A stretch of DNA of 64,000 bases, from positions 1 through 64,000 of the forward strand of contig JANXAM010000005.1 in NCBI GenBank assembly GCA_025062155.1, given 5' to 3'. How positions within the stretch are numbered: the first letter of the stretch is position 1; every line of letters begins with the position of its first letter. Both the position numbers and the translations under genes were made by a program. Below are positions 55,458-64,000 of the stretch, piece by piece. The notes under the pieces were generated by a model. It made no database searches and had not been told where the DNA came from. It worked only from the letters and a program-made list of their open reading frames with translations. The stretch is from Gloeomargarita sp. SKYB120 (GTDB lineage: Bacteria > Cyanobacteriota > Cyanobacteriia > Gloeomargaritales > Gloeomargaritaceae).

Positions 55458-55770
55458 ACCAATCCATCCACCGACGGTGAGGGTTAGTACTACGACGACC
55501 CCAGCAAGGGCGTTTACCGCGAGCCGTTTGTGCTTGGAACGGACGAACTGATTGAAAAGGTCTGTCGCTTGCTGGGAGTCCCTACCCTCAAGGCGATTGA
55601 GTTCTGGGAGGGAAACAGCCAGGAGCGTGAAGATACCCACACCTTCAAAGGAAAATGGCGGTGCCTGGTACTATTGTGACCGAATGCAGCAACATTTTTG
55701 GCCCTGTGCGCACCTGTTTGACTACTTTGATACTGCCCCTGCAGTATTGATGGTGGGAGTGTTTGTCTAA
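55458..55770 (+). pseudogene. Remnant of a small DUF6717-like gene
   Basis: Right after the VWA stop, the same frame reads TNPSTDGEG, then TAG (55485-55487), then YYDDPSKGVYREPFVLGTDE and onward. After a shift of one frame near 55645-55660 it continues GGAWYYCDRMQQHFWPCAHL, then FDYFDTAPAVLMVGVFV and a stop at 55770. From memory this matches small proteins with a G-W-x-Y/F-DDP start and an LFxYFDxAPEVL end (DUF6717-type). It has no start codon, one amber at a usual Trp position and one frameshift, so it is a decayed gene. It accounts for most of the gap before the methyltransferase. Confidence 0.65.
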
Positions 55771-55796
55771 GGCAGTCATTGCTACATCTCAAAAAA

Positions 55797-55828
55797 CCCG
55801 TTGGCCTTAGGCTGGCGGGATTTTTTTT
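55797..55828 (+). terminator. Intrinsic terminator
   Basis: CCCGTTGGCC (55797-55806), loop TTA and GGCTGGCGGG (55810-55819) form a 10-bp stem with a few G-T wobbles, followed by A and eight T's (55821-55828). It ends the transcript of the CARF/VWA cluster and its remnant gene, and so insulates the restriction-modification locus. Confidence 0.85.
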
Positions 55829-55830
55829 AT

Positions 55831-55858
55831 GAGCTAAAAAGAGCTAATGGTGTATAAT
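55831..55858 (+). promoter_or_regulatory. Candidate promoter with tandem GAGCTAA repeat before the methyltransferase
   Basis: GAGCTAA occurs twice, at 55831-55837 and 55841-55847, exactly 10 bp apart (one helical turn). A perfect -10 box TATAAT follows at 55853-55858, and the methyltransferase frame opens about 20 bp later. No good -35 is seen. Such a repeat could be an operator for a controller protein or for the methyltransferase itself. Confidence 0.45.
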
Positions 55859-55878
55859 CAACATACTTAGAAAGCGTT

Positions 55879-58329
55879 TTGGTCGCCCTGAGTGTGAATC
55901 ACGAAGCATTGTTTTACCAAGCACTCGAACAGCTTTTTATTGGTGTTCCCGTTGAAGGACAATCGGGTTATATTAATCTCATGAGCATCAAATCTCGCTA
56001 TTACCGCGAAATTTTTGCTCCAGGGCTACGTCAGTATGTTGATGAACAACTGGTAAACTTCCCCACTTTTCGGGAAGAACTCTACGACAAGCTGTATGCT
56101 TTTTTCAAGCGTTATTTTTCAGCCAATGGTTCGCTTGGTTTTTTCTTCACCCCCTGCCATGAGAGCCTATACGAGCGAGTCTACACCGACGACCAGGACG
56201 TTATGCTGTTCTGGAAAACGTCGCGCCTTTACTACATCAAAACTGAGCGATTGTTTCGCAGTATGACCTTAGAAATAAACGGTTATCATCTCCACTTTGA
56301 TGTCTCACGAATGGAACATAAAAAAGCCAATGAGAAGCGACAGCTAACCTACTCCCTGGACAGTCTAGATGGCGCGATCCGCTTCCAGGTCTCCTATGCC
56401 GAAGGCAGTAAAAAAACTGACAAAAAGAGTATGATAAAAATGTTGCGCTCACGTGGCATCAACCTGAATGAAGACGACTTAGAAAAAGCCTTTAATCTGT
56501 TTGAAAGGCAAGCGGAGATAGACTATTTTCTGTGCAAGGATGCCAGATCTTTCTTGCGCGAGCAGTTTGACTTGTGGTTATTTCAGTATCTTCTCAGGGA
56601 ACCAGACAACCAGTTCAGCCAAACCCGACTCACCCAACTGCAAGTGCTCAAAAAGGTTGCATATCGGGTTATTGATTTTATTGCCGCATTTGAAGATGAA
56701 CTGGTCAAGATCTGGAATAAACCAAAATTTGCTTTACATTCTCATTATGTCATTACCCTTGACCAGCTCTGGGCAAAGAGTCCTGCGATGGTTGACCGGT
56801 TACTCACCCACCCTAGCATGGAAACACAGGTGCAGGAGTGGCAAGCCCTCGGATTAGTTGACGCTGATTTTACCCCCACCAAAATCTGGGATACAAGTAG
56901 CCTGTTTCGAGACTTGCATCGTGATTTTCAATTCTTGCCGGTAGACACACGCTATTTTGCCGATATAGAGTTAGAGATTTTAGACCTGTTTGATCAGTTG
57001 GATAGCACCCTTGACGGCTGGTTAGTTAAGAGTGAGAATTACCAGGCCTTGAATACGTTACTTCCCAAGTGGCGTGGGAAGGTCAAGTGTATCTACATTG
57101 ATCCCCCCTTTAACAAGGACCAGGAGGCAGACTACCAGTACATGGTTCATTACAAAGACGCTACTTGGTTGACAATGTTAGAAAATCGTCTATCAATTGC
57201 CCGTCATTTTTTGCGTCCGGATGGTCATTTGTTTGTGCGCTGCGATTACTGTGGCAATGCCTATGTCCGACTGCTGCTCAATCATCTCTTAGGGCCAGAG
57301 AATTTTCGCAATGAAATTGTGGTCAAACGCGGCGCAAGTAAAGCTGGATTGATGGGCCAATTCCGGGGTATTCGTTCAATGGCTGTAGGGTATGACAATC
57401 TCTACTGGTACACGCGGCATCCTGATACACGCATTGCAGGCTTCTTTAAGCCGGCATCACCAAAGCAGCGTGCATCTGGTTCTTGGGTAGATTTTCACAA
57501 GGGTGAGCATTATGACCGCCCTACGATGCGCTATGAAATACTAGGCGTCTCCATTGAAGTCGGACAGTGGAAATGGAGTCGGGAGCGTGCAATGCGAGCT
57601 GTGGAAAACTACCAGCGGTACCTAGAAGAAAGCCGCTTCACAGGTGAGACCCTGGAGCAGTACTGGTACCGGCATGGGTGCAACTTGGAGTTTATCCGTC
57701 GGGAAGGGGACCGGATTAAGTATTGGGTTCACCCCCGCGAAGAAGTGCTTTTGGATAATGTGTGGCTCGATATTGCCGGCTACAGCGCTAATTGGGGATT
57801 TTTGACCGAAAATGCGGAAGCACTGCTGACGCGCGTGTTGTCTCACGTGACAGAAGTTGGCGATGTGGTGATGGACTTCTTCCTAGGTTCGGGGACCACA
57901 GTTGCGGTAGCGCACAAACTTAAACGCAGATGGATTGGTATTGAAATGGGAGAGCACTTCTACACCGTTGTTTTGCCGCGCATGAAAAAAGTTATTTTTG
58001 AAAGTAAGGGCGGTTTTTTCAAGTATTTTGAACTTGAACAGTATGAGCAAACCTTAGCGCGATGTAAGTATGACCCTAATCCAAGTATTTTCGGTGATGA
58101 ACCACCCCTGATGAACCATCTCAAGCTGCTGGACACTGTAGAGTTAAAGGAGAATGAGGTCAATCTAAAGCTAGAACAACTCTATGAGGGGATTGACCGA
58201 GCAGAGACTATTTCGTTGCTGTCGGGTGTTTCCATTAAAAATCTTTCCCCACGGGGAGGAACGCTCGAAGATGGCACGAAAGTAGAAACAATTAGTCCAA
58301 GGCAATGGTTGAAACTGTTGTGGTGGTAG
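55879..58329 (+). CDS. Type III-like DNA methyltransferase (Mod)
   Basis: An 816-residue adenine-N6-type DNA methyltransferase. Motif IV is CIYIDPPFN (about 407-412) and motif I is MDFFLGSGTTVAVAHKLKRRWIGIE (about 664-690). Motif IV precedes motif I, which is the beta-class order seen in type III Mod subunits. About 370 residues precede the catalytic domain, with YFLCKDARSFLREQFDLWLF and similar helical text, longer than in classical Mod. The start is TTG 55879 or GTG 55894. It probably modifies the recognition site of the downstream nuclease/helicase. The region is AT-richer than the core. Confidence 0.85.
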   Translation: MVALSVNHEALFYQALEQLFIGVPVEGQSGYINLMSIKSRYYREIFAPGLRQYVDEQLVNFPTFREELYDKLYAFFKRYFSANGSLGFFFTPCHESLYERVYTDDQDVMLFWKTSRLYYIKTERLFRSMTLEINGYHLHFDVSRMEHKKANEKRQLTYSLDSLDGAIRFQVSYAEGSKKTDKKSMIKMLRSRGINLNEDDLEKAFNLFERQAEIDYFLCKDARSFLREQFDLWLFQYLLREPDNQFSQTRLTQLQVLKKVAYRVIDFIAAFEDELVKIWNKPKFALHSHYVITLDQLWAKSPAMVDRLLTHPSMETQVQEWQALGLVDADFTPTKIWDTSSLFRDLHRDFQFLPVDTRYFADIELEILDLFDQLDSTLDGWLVKSENYQALNTLLPKWRGKVKCIYIDPPFNKDQEADYQYMVHYKDATWLTMLENRLSIARHFLRPDGHLFVRCDYCGNAYVRLLLNHLLGPENFRNEIVVKRGASKAGLMGQFRGIRSMAVGYDNLYWYTRHPDTRIAGFFKPASPKQRASGSWVDFHKGEHYDRPTMRYEILGVSIEVGQWKWSRERAMRAVENYQRYLEESRFTGETLEQYWYRHGCNLEFIRREGDRIKYWVHPREEVLLDNVWLDIAGYSANWGFLTENAEALLTRVLSHVTEVGDVVMDFFLGSGTTVAVAHKLKRRWIGIEMGEHFYTVVLPRMKKVIFESKGGFFKYFELEQYEQTLARCKYDPNPSIFGDEPPLMNHLKLLDTVELKENEVNLKLEQLYEGIDRAETISLLSGVSIKNLSPRGGTLEDGTKVETISPRQWLKLLWW

Positions 58330-58341
58330 AGGTCAAAGCCA

Positions 58342-59148
58342 ATGTCCCCTGAAGAAGTTATCGAATTTTGCCTGGAGCCGGACGTCTACAGTCAGATCTG
58401 CCGCTCTGCGGTACATTATGCCCTGCTCTCTTTGCCCTTTACAACCAACCGGATGCAGATCAATGACTTGCAACAACGAGTTGTCAACATCGCCAAGGGT
58501 AAGATTGCTGAGGGGATGGTCAGGGAGTTTTGCCGACGATATGCACCATCGGCTGATTTCGAGACGACAGCGACTCCTTACTACCAGGTGGATAAACGCG
58601 ATTTTTTATTCAGATGTCTAGAGTGGGACATCAAGACCAATTTTTACTCAATCGAGAACCCATCGTCTGAACAGGTAATGGATTTTCCGGCATTGGTACC
58701 TAACAGATCAGACTAGGACCAGTGGAGCAAACGCACAACTACCTATTTCTCAAGTACCGCCCGGAATGGTGTGGCTTTTCTATTTGCATTTCTTCCACAA
58801 AACTCTTTGACAAAAGACCTAGTACATCTACCGGATAAAGCCGTTTCGATCATTAAAAAGTATGAACGTATTTACTGTGGCAAACCACAGTCTACGCCAC
58901 CTTCAAAAATCTATGAACAGGAAATGGAAGACCTATGGCGTCAAACTGTGATTGAAGACCCATTGGTATGGCCAACCATTCTCATCACTGCCTATGCAAA
59001 ATCCGACCACTTTGAAAAGTTTCACACCGTTGAACCTCAAACTTTCCACACAAGGAATGGACAAGAGATTTTGAGAACAGCTATCAGAAATGCCTATTGT
59101 CGAGTCGGAGACTTACCAGCGTTCAAAACACTCATTAGTACACCTTGA
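58342..59148 (+). pseudogene. PD-(D/E)xK-like restriction nuclease gene interrupted by in-frame TAG
   Basis: The frame encodes 124 residues, TAG at 58714-58716, then another 143 residues in the same frame, from DQWSKRTTTYFSSTARNG to KTLISTP. The first part has AEGMVREFCRR, then YQVDKRDFLFRC and LEWDIKTNF; D84/D87 with E94/D96 and K98 fit a PD-(D/E)xK active site. I propose the endonuclease of the system, carried on its own gene. It lies 12 bp after the methyltransferase and overlaps the helicase TTG. An internal ATG at 58771 gives only the C-terminal half, without the active site. Confidence 0.6.
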
Positions 59149-59150
59149 AG

Positions 59151-61223
59151 ATGAATTTATCTACATTCTCATTGACCAAAACGCTGTGGCCCTACCAGCA
59201 GGAAGCTCTAGAAACGGCTGTGGAGTTTTTACGGCAATACTATGCCGACCTGACCCTTTCCACCGACGAACGGAAACAACGACTTTGGCGCACTTATCTT
59301 GCCAATGGCATTGACCCCAAAGCCTATGACGAGCGTTTTCCTGAACAGCAACGCCTGAGCAGTACCCAGCGGCAAATTGGCCAGCTTTATCGGGCTTATG
59401 GTCTCTTAGATGCGGAGAACTGTCTCCCCTTTTGGCGTATCTGTAACCGGGCCGGTTTTTGGATGGCAACCGGCAGCGGTAAAACACTGATCATCGTTAA
59501 GTTGGTTGAGCAACTGGCAAAGTTAATGAGTGACCAGACGATTCCCCAAAATGATATTTTGCTCCTTTCTCATCGGGAAGAATTATTAAACCAAATCCGA
59601 GCGCATGTTGCGGAATATAACCAAGCGCTTCCTGAATACCAGATTGTGCTAGAAGATTTGAAACAATTTCCAGAAATTAAGCGTTTCCAGCCGTCACTAC
59701 CAAGCCGGGCCGTCACGGTATTTATTGCTAATGCCGACCACTTAACTCTTGAGCAAAAGCAAAAAGAACTGGATTTTCGCAACTATGAAAATGGCGGTCG
59801 CTGGTATATCATCCTGGATGAAGCGCACCGGGGAGATAGTAAGGACTCACTTCGCAAGGCAATTTTCAATATCATGAGTCGTAATGGATTTTTGTTTAAC
59901 TTCAGCGCCACCTTCACGGACCCTAAAGACCAATTGACGACCATCTACAATCTGAATCTCTCGGAGTTTGTCCGACAGGGATATGGAAAGCATATTGCTA
60001 TCTTGCCGGACGACACAAGTGCTTATTCTGCAGGTGATTACACCAATGAACGAAAACAGGAAATTGTTTTGCAGGCGCTCTTGTTGCTCACTTACCTCAA
60101 GCGTATCCGGGCGGAATTACCAGTATCACTTCCTTATCACTCGCCGTTGCTGGTGGTCTTTGTTAACTCGGTTCAGGCGGCAAATTCAGATTTGGAATTG
60201 TTTTTCCGGGAGCTGGAGCGCGTGGGACGGGGCCAGGTGCCCCCAACCTGTCTGGAACAGGCCAAACGCATGTTAGTCCAGCATTTGCAAAGCCTTAGCA
60301 CTCCCTTCAGTGGAGAAAAGCATGTGGCCCCACCCAGGGTTACATGGTTGACCACTTTCCAACTGCAGGACATTCTCCAGCACGTCTATCACGCTGAGAG
60401 TCCTGGCCTGACGGAGGTAATTATTTCAGCGCAGGACCAGCGGGAAATGGCCCTGAAGCTGAAGACGGGGGAACGGCCTTATGCGCTCATCCGTATTGGG
60501 GAGACAAAGAACTGGTTGCAAAAGCAGCTGCGGGGTGTCGAGATTTTGGAATCAGTGCAGGAACAAACATTTTTTGCGTCCCTGAACCAGGAAGACTCAC
60601 CTATCAATATCCTGCTTGGTTCTCGGATGTTCTATGAAGGGTGGGATTCCAGTCGGCCCAATATCGCGCTGTACGTCAACATTGGCAAACAGCAGGAAGC
60701 GCGAAAATTTGTGTTGCAGTCAATCGGGCGTGGGGTGCGAATCTCGCCCGCTCCGGGTGTGCGTGGGCGCTTGGAAAAACATCCGCATTTACAAGCTCAG
60801 GTAGCTGACTCTCACTGGGTCGAACCACTCGAAACACTGTTCATTTGCGCTGCATCTCGACCGGCCATGCACCACATCTTGGCAACACTAGATGCAGTTC
60901 AGCAACCGGTATCGTCCTTCAACCAGCGAGTCAAAAGAGTACTGTCACCGCCCAAACTGCCGCAGAATCTGTCGCCTTTTGCCATCACGCCAGAAGACCT
61001 GCATCGGCTGCAAAGGTACGTAGCTCACGTAGACCCACGCATTCTCTGGGCTGCTCACGGTTACCAACCCTGCGAGATTCGCTTACTGCATAAGGTATTA
61101 AATCGGGCGCGGGATTATTTCCAACTGCACAACGCCCAACCTGTGCCCAGCATCCGTCAACTTTTGAGCAAGTTGCACCTTTATTTGGTGACCTATGGCC
61201 ACCTTTTGGATGATGGAAATTGA
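59151..61223 (+). CDS. Type III Res-like DEAD/DEAH helicase without visible nuclease domain
   Basis: A 690-residue superfamily 2 helicase. Walker A is WMATGSGKT (ending about 112), motif Ia LLSHREELLNQI, motif II DEAH (IILDEAHRGDSKDSLR), motif III FSATFTD, and motif VI QSIGRGVRISPAPG. These match type III restriction Res subunits, but the usual C-terminal PD-ExK endonuclease of about 200-300 residues is absent. After motif VI only a helical tail follows (HRLQRYVAHVDPRILWAAHG). The separate nuclease gene just upstream may replace it. The start is ATG 59151, or TTG 59145 overlapping the previous stop. Its stop lies 5 bp from the convergent TonB-like gene. Confidence 0.8.
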   Translation: MNLSTFSLTKTLWPYQQEALETAVEFLRQYYADLTLSTDERKQRLWRTYLANGIDPKAYDERFPEQQRLSSTQRQIGQLYRAYGLLDAENCLPFWRICNRAGFWMATGSGKTLIIVKLVEQLAKLMSDQTIPQNDILLLSHREELLNQIRAHVAEYNQALPEYQIVLEDLKQFPEIKRFQPSLPSRAVTVFIANADHLTLEQKQKELDFRNYENGGRWYIILDEAHRGDSKDSLRKAIFNIMSRNGFLFNFSATFTDPKDQLTTIYNLNLSEFVRQGYGKHIAILPDDTSAYSAGDYTNERKQEIVLQALLLLTYLKRIRAELPVSLPYHSPLLVVFVNSVQAANSDLELFFRELERVGRGQVPPTCLEQAKRMLVQHLQSLSTPFSGEKHVAPPRVTWLTTFQLQDILQHVYHAESPGLTEVIISAQDQREMALKLKTGERPYALIRIGETKNWLQKQLRGVEILESVQEQTFFASLNQEDSPINILLGSRMFYEGWDSSRPNIALYVNIGKQQEARKFVLQSIGRGVRISPAPGVRGRLEKHPHLQAQVADSHWVEPLETLFICAASRPAMHHILATLDAVQQPVSSFNQRVKRVLSPPKLPQNLSPFAITPEDLHRLQRYVAHVDPRILWAAHGYQPCEIRLLHKVLNRARDYFQLHNAQPVPSIRQLLSKLHLYLVTYGHLLDDGN

Positions 61224-61228
61224 GCGTT

Positions 61229-62005
61229 TTATTCCGCTCCTGAACAGGTGTTTTCCCACGCCACCTCCACCATAAGGGCTTGGGGCGTTTCGGCGGCGTA
61301 GGTTTTGAAATCATAGCCAGTCACCAGGCGGCGGGCTTTTTGGTTCAGGGTGGCGTAGCCGGAAGAGCGCAACAGTTCGGGTGGTTCAGCCAACTCACCC
61401 TGGGGATTCACCAGGACGCCCCAAACAGTCGGGCCGGCCTGCTCCCACGGGCAACCCTGGGTGGGCAATAGCTCCGTCAACCGCAGAAGCTGAGGAGACC
61501 GACTCAGTTCGGGTTGCAGGCGGGCAATCCAACGGCTGAGATTGGCTAGGCCATCGCTCGTGCTGGTATTGGCGGGGTCAAAGGTTTCCCGTCGGGGTGT
61601 GGGCGTATCCACTGGCGGCGGCAAGGGTACAGGTGGTGGGGGCGTCGGTTGCACTGGAACTGGACGGAGGGCTGATGGTTTCACCGCAGGAGCCGAAGAA
61701 GGTGGTGGTGGCAACGGCGGTAGATTTGGACTCGGCGGCAATTGCCCCAAGACCGGCGGTGGCGGCGGCAACGGAGCACCAAGCGGAACAATCGGCTGGG
61801 GTTTGGTCGCCAGCGCAGGCGGGTCCACCAGCGTCACTTCAATGGGTGGCGGGAGCAGGACGACCGGTTCAGGGGAAACGTCCACCTGTCGCAAGCCGTA
61901 CAACAGCCCGCTGTGGACCAGCAGCGATACTCCGAAGCACCACACCAGTGGCTCGCTCAACCAGCGGCGCAACGGTTGCGGCCAATCTAGCTTGGAAAGC
62001 CTCAT
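61229..62005 (-). CDS. TonB-like energy transducer
   Basis: A 258-residue protein with one N-terminal membrane anchor (LVWCFGVSLLVHSGLLYGL), a long proline-rich periplasmic spacer (about 50-140, PPPPPVLGQLPPSPNLPPLP and similar) and a C-terminal globular domain (GCPWEQAGPTVWGVLVNPQG, SGYATLNQKARRLVTGYDF). This is the TonB/TolA-type layout, although the C-terminal YP motif is not seen. It may transmit energy to an outer-membrane receptor. I take ATG 62005 (MRLSKLDWP) as the start. ExbB/ExbD are not in the window. Confidence 0.7.
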   Translation of the reverse strand: MRLSKLDWPQPLRRWLSEPLVWCFGVSLLVHSGLLYGLRQVDVSPEPVVLLPPPIEVTLVDPPALATKPQPIVPLGAPLPPPPPVLGQLPPSPNLPPLPPPPSSAPAVKPSALRPVPVQPTPPPPVPLPPPVDTPTPRRETFDPANTSTSDGLANLSRWIARLQPELSRSPQLLRLTELLPTQGCPWEQAGPTVWGVLVNPQGELAEPPELLRSSGYATLNQKARRLVTGYDFKTYAAETPQALMVEVAWENTCSGAE

Positions 62006-62096
62006 GGTTGCCAACGACGTACCCCCACCGCCCATTGTGGCATGACCCGCCGCCCACCTTGAGATTTTCTGTAATCTGGCGGGTGACGGCACTGGC

Positions 62097-62115
62097 CTAG
62101 CTAATCTAAAGCTAG
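62097..62115. promoter_or_regulatory. Inverted repeat upstream of zwf
   Basis: CTAGCT, seven bases (AATCTAA), AGCTAG form a perfect 6-bp inverted repeat 20 bp before the zwf ATG and within the 130-bp gap to the divergent TonB-like gene. It could be a regulator site. It does not fit the NtcA consensus GTA-N8-TAC. Confidence 0.35.
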
Positions 62116-62135
62116 AAGGGGCGTGAGAGAGACCA

Positions 62136-63668
62136 ATGATCTCATTGCGGGAAAATCCGCTGCGGGTGGGTCTGCAGCAGGAGCGGTTGCCAGAACCTTT
62201 TCTCATCGTGATTTTTGGAGCGTCAGGGGACCTGACCCAGCGCAAACTCGTACCGGCACTATATAAGCTGCGAGTGCAACGCCGCTTGCCCCCCGAAACC
62301 ACCATCATTGGCTTTGCACGCCGGCCCTGGAGCCATGACTACTTCCGGGAACAGATGCGCGAAGGTGTCGAACAATTTGGGGGCGGCATCGAAAACCCAG
62401 CGGTGTGGGACGAATTTGCCCAGGGGTTGTTCTACCACGCAGGCGACATGGACAACCCCGACAGCTACCAGTCTCTGAAAGCTTTCATTACTGAGTTGGA
62501 GACCCAGCGGCGTACTCTGGGCAACCGGGCCTATTACCTAGCGGTTTCACCTAACTTTTTCCCCGAAGCGATTCGCCAATTGGGGGCCGCCGGCTTGTTG
62601 AATGACCCACGCAAGCATCGCCTGGTGATTGAAAAACCCTTTGGCCGGACTCTGGCGACCGCCCAGGCCCTCAACCGGGTGGTACAGCAGGTGTGTCACG
62701 AGGAACAGGTCTATCGGATTGACCATTATCTGGGAAAAGAAACCGTCCAGAATTTGTTGGTGTTTCGCTTTGCCAACACCATTTTTGAACCGCTGTGGAA
62801 CCGCCAGTTTGTGGACCATGTGCAGATTACAGTGGCAGAGGCTGTCGGGGTTGAGGACCGGGCGGGCTACTATGAAACGGCGGGGGCGCTGCGGGACATG
62901 GTGCAAAACCACGTGATGCAGTTGCTGTGCTTGACCACGATGGAGCCTCCCAGCTCCCTCAGTGCCGATAGCATCCGCAACGAGAAAGTAAAAGTCCTGC
63001 AGGCAACTCGCCTGGCTCACCAGGGCTTTAACCTGAGCAAAGCGGCGGTGCGGGCGCAGTACACGGCGGGCTGGATACATGGCAAACCGGTGGTGGGCTA
63101 CCGCCAGGAACCAAAGGTGCATCCCGAATCGGTGACGCCGACCTACGTGGCCATGCACCTGCAAATTGACAACTGGCGCTGGCAAGGGGTGCCCTTTTTC
63201 CTGCGCACCGGCAAACGGATGCCCAAAAAGGTGACCGAGATTGCCATCCAATTTCGCGAACCGCCCCTCACCATCTTCCCATCGGTGGCGCAACAGGCCA
63301 ACCCCAACGTGCTGGTGCTGCGCATCCAACCTGATGAGGGCATTGCCCTGCGCTTTGAAGCGAAAATGCCGGGGCCGGAGTTGCGGGCGCGCTCGGTCCA
63401 TATGGATTTTCAGTATGGCAAGACCTTTGGCATGGCCAGCTCCGAGGCCTACGAGCGCCTGCTGCTGGATTGCCTGCTAGGGGACCAGACCCTGTTTACC
63501 CGCGCCGATGAGGTGGAAGAGGCCTGGCGGGTGATCACGCCGGCGTTGAACGTGTGGGACAACACACCCCTCGGGACGCCGATTCCCCAGTACGAAGCGG
63601 GCACCTGGGGACCTCTGGAGGCCGAGCAAATGCTCACGGAACTGGGGCGACATTGGCGGCGACCCTAA
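62136..63668 (+). CDS. zwf: Glucose-6-phosphate dehydrogenase
   Basis: The first enzyme of the oxidative pentose phosphate pathway, 510 residues, supplying NADPH in the dark. [20 protein letters not shown] is the NADP-binding loop, [21 protein letters not shown] the active-site region with the catalytic His, and [31 protein letters not shown] and [12 protein letters not shown] are typical. Length is normal. It stands 3 bp from the convergent permease gene; opcA is not adjacent. Confidence 0.96.
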   Translation: MISLRENPLRVGLQQERLPEPFLIVIFGASGDLTQRKLVPALYKLRVQRRLPPETTIIGFARRPWSHDYFREQMREGVEQFGGGIENPAVWDEFAQGLFYHAGDMDNPDSYQSLKAFITELETQRRTLGNRAYYLAVSPNFFPEAIRQLGAAGLLNDPRKHRLVIEKPFGRTLATAQALNRVVQQVCHEEQVYRIDHYLGKETVQNLLVFRFANTIFEPLWNRQFVDHVQITVAEAVGVEDRAGYYETAGALRDMVQNHVMQLLCLTTMEPPSSLSADSIRNEKVKVLQATRLAHQGFNLSKAAVRAQYTAGWIHGKPVVGYRQEPKVHPESVTPTYVAMHLQIDNWRWQGVPFFLRTGKRMPKKVTEIAIQFREPPLTIFPSVAQQANPNVLVLRIQPDEGIALRFEAKMPGPELRARSVHMDFQYGKTFGMASSEAYERLLLDCLLGDQTLFTRADEVEEAWRVITPALNVWDNTPLGTPIPQYEAGTWGPLEAEQMLTELGRHWRRP

Positions 63669-63670
63669 AC

Positions 63671-64000
63671 TCAATTCAGCACTAGCTCCTCCTTCTTGCC
63701 CAGCAGCCCTTGAGGACGCCACACCAGCACCAGAATTAGCAATATCCCAATGATCATCACCCGCAAGGCTCCCAGGCGCGCCCCATCCAACGGAAGCAAG
63801 GCGGGTAGCACAAAGCGGGTCACCGAGTCGTACAGCCAAAAAATCAATGCTCCCAGCAGCGTTCCGGCGTGGTTGCCGCCCCCGCCAATGATCACAATCA
63901 TCCAGGCTTGAAATGTAATCAAAGGTACAAAGGACTCGGGGTTGATAAACGTCAATTGCCAGGCGTAAAACGCACCGCTCAGCCCGCCGATAATTCCCCC
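63671..64000 (-). CDS. LivM-type branched-chain amino acid ABC permease (partial)
   Basis: The last 109 residues of a membrane permease run off the right edge, since the open frame continues to 64000 with GGIIGGLSGAFYAWQLTF. MIVIIGGGGNHAGTLLGALIF is the EAA-like loop typical of LivM/UrtC permeases, and LVLVWRPQGLLGKKEELVLN is a typical C-terminus. The substrate is branched-chain amino acids, urea or related compounds. Its stop lies 2 bp after the convergent zwf stop. Confidence 0.85.
   Translation of the reverse strand, partial: GGIIGGLSGAFYAWQLTFINPESFVPLITFQAWMIVIIGGGGNHAGTLLGALIFWLYDSVTRFVLPALLPLDGARLGALRVMIIGILLILVLVWRPQGLLGKKEELVLN

Noticed and set aside
51844-59148. Genome-wide reassignment of TAG
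   Set aside because: TAG ends several normal genes in the window, for example the HLIP, ychF and hydantoinase genes.
48297-62005. CRISPR repeat array near the CARF genes
   Set aside because: I looked for regularly spaced 25-40 bp repeats in and around the accessory region and saw none.

Overview
The window is a piece of a cyanobacterial chromosome. Photosynthesis genes place it securely: psaE, psb27, a high-light-inducible protein, cytochrome c6 (petJ), the phycocyanobilin synthase pcyA and a PSII S4-domain protein. The core is GC-rich and very compact, with many ATGA/GTGA/TTGA start-stop overlaps and several convergent genes that overlap at their 3' ends. I do not assign a genus.

Layout. 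1-5.4 kb: an AT-richer glycosyltransferase/methyltransferase operon on the minus strand. Its last gene is broken by two 99-bp MITE-like insertions at TA sites and by a one-base slip; removing both insertions and restoring one A in silico rebuilds the reading frame. 5.6-48.3 kb: housekeeping and photosynthesis genes, including prfC, ychF, petJ, psaE, mutM, aroQ, two tandem bestrophins, trpS, metF, the atpD-atpC operon extended to a formyl-THF cyclo-ligase, tRNA-Ser(CGA), rodA, an ArsP-type permease pair, psb27, cofG, pcyA, pentapeptide-repeat genes, purS-purQ, cobK, and HD and NYN domain genes.

48.3-61.2 kb: an accessory defence region. It opens with an orphan CRISPR-signalling module: a Csx3-AAA fusion, a CARF-RelE protein resembling Cami1, a WYL/TIGR03985-like protein and a CARF-HEPN (TIGR02221-like) RNase gene split by an in-frame TAG. 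No cas10, other effector, cas1/cas2 or repeat array is visible in the window. A VIT-VWA protein and a DUF6717-like remnant follow. Then comes a three-gene type III-like restriction-modification locus: a Mod-like methyltransferase, a PD-(D/E)xK-like nuclease interrupted by an in-frame TAG, and a Res-like helicase with no visible nuclease domain. 61.2-64 kb returns to core genes: a TonB-like protein, zwf and the 3' end of a LivM-type permease.

How the parts fit. The accessory genes read as a cyclic-oligoadenylate response module (sensor-effectors, a possible ring nuclease and a regulator) beside a split restriction system. Both contain amber-interrupted nuclease genes, so either they are decaying, being switched off, or nonsense codons are being read through. 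Functions are assigned from motif recognition by eye; no database search was run.
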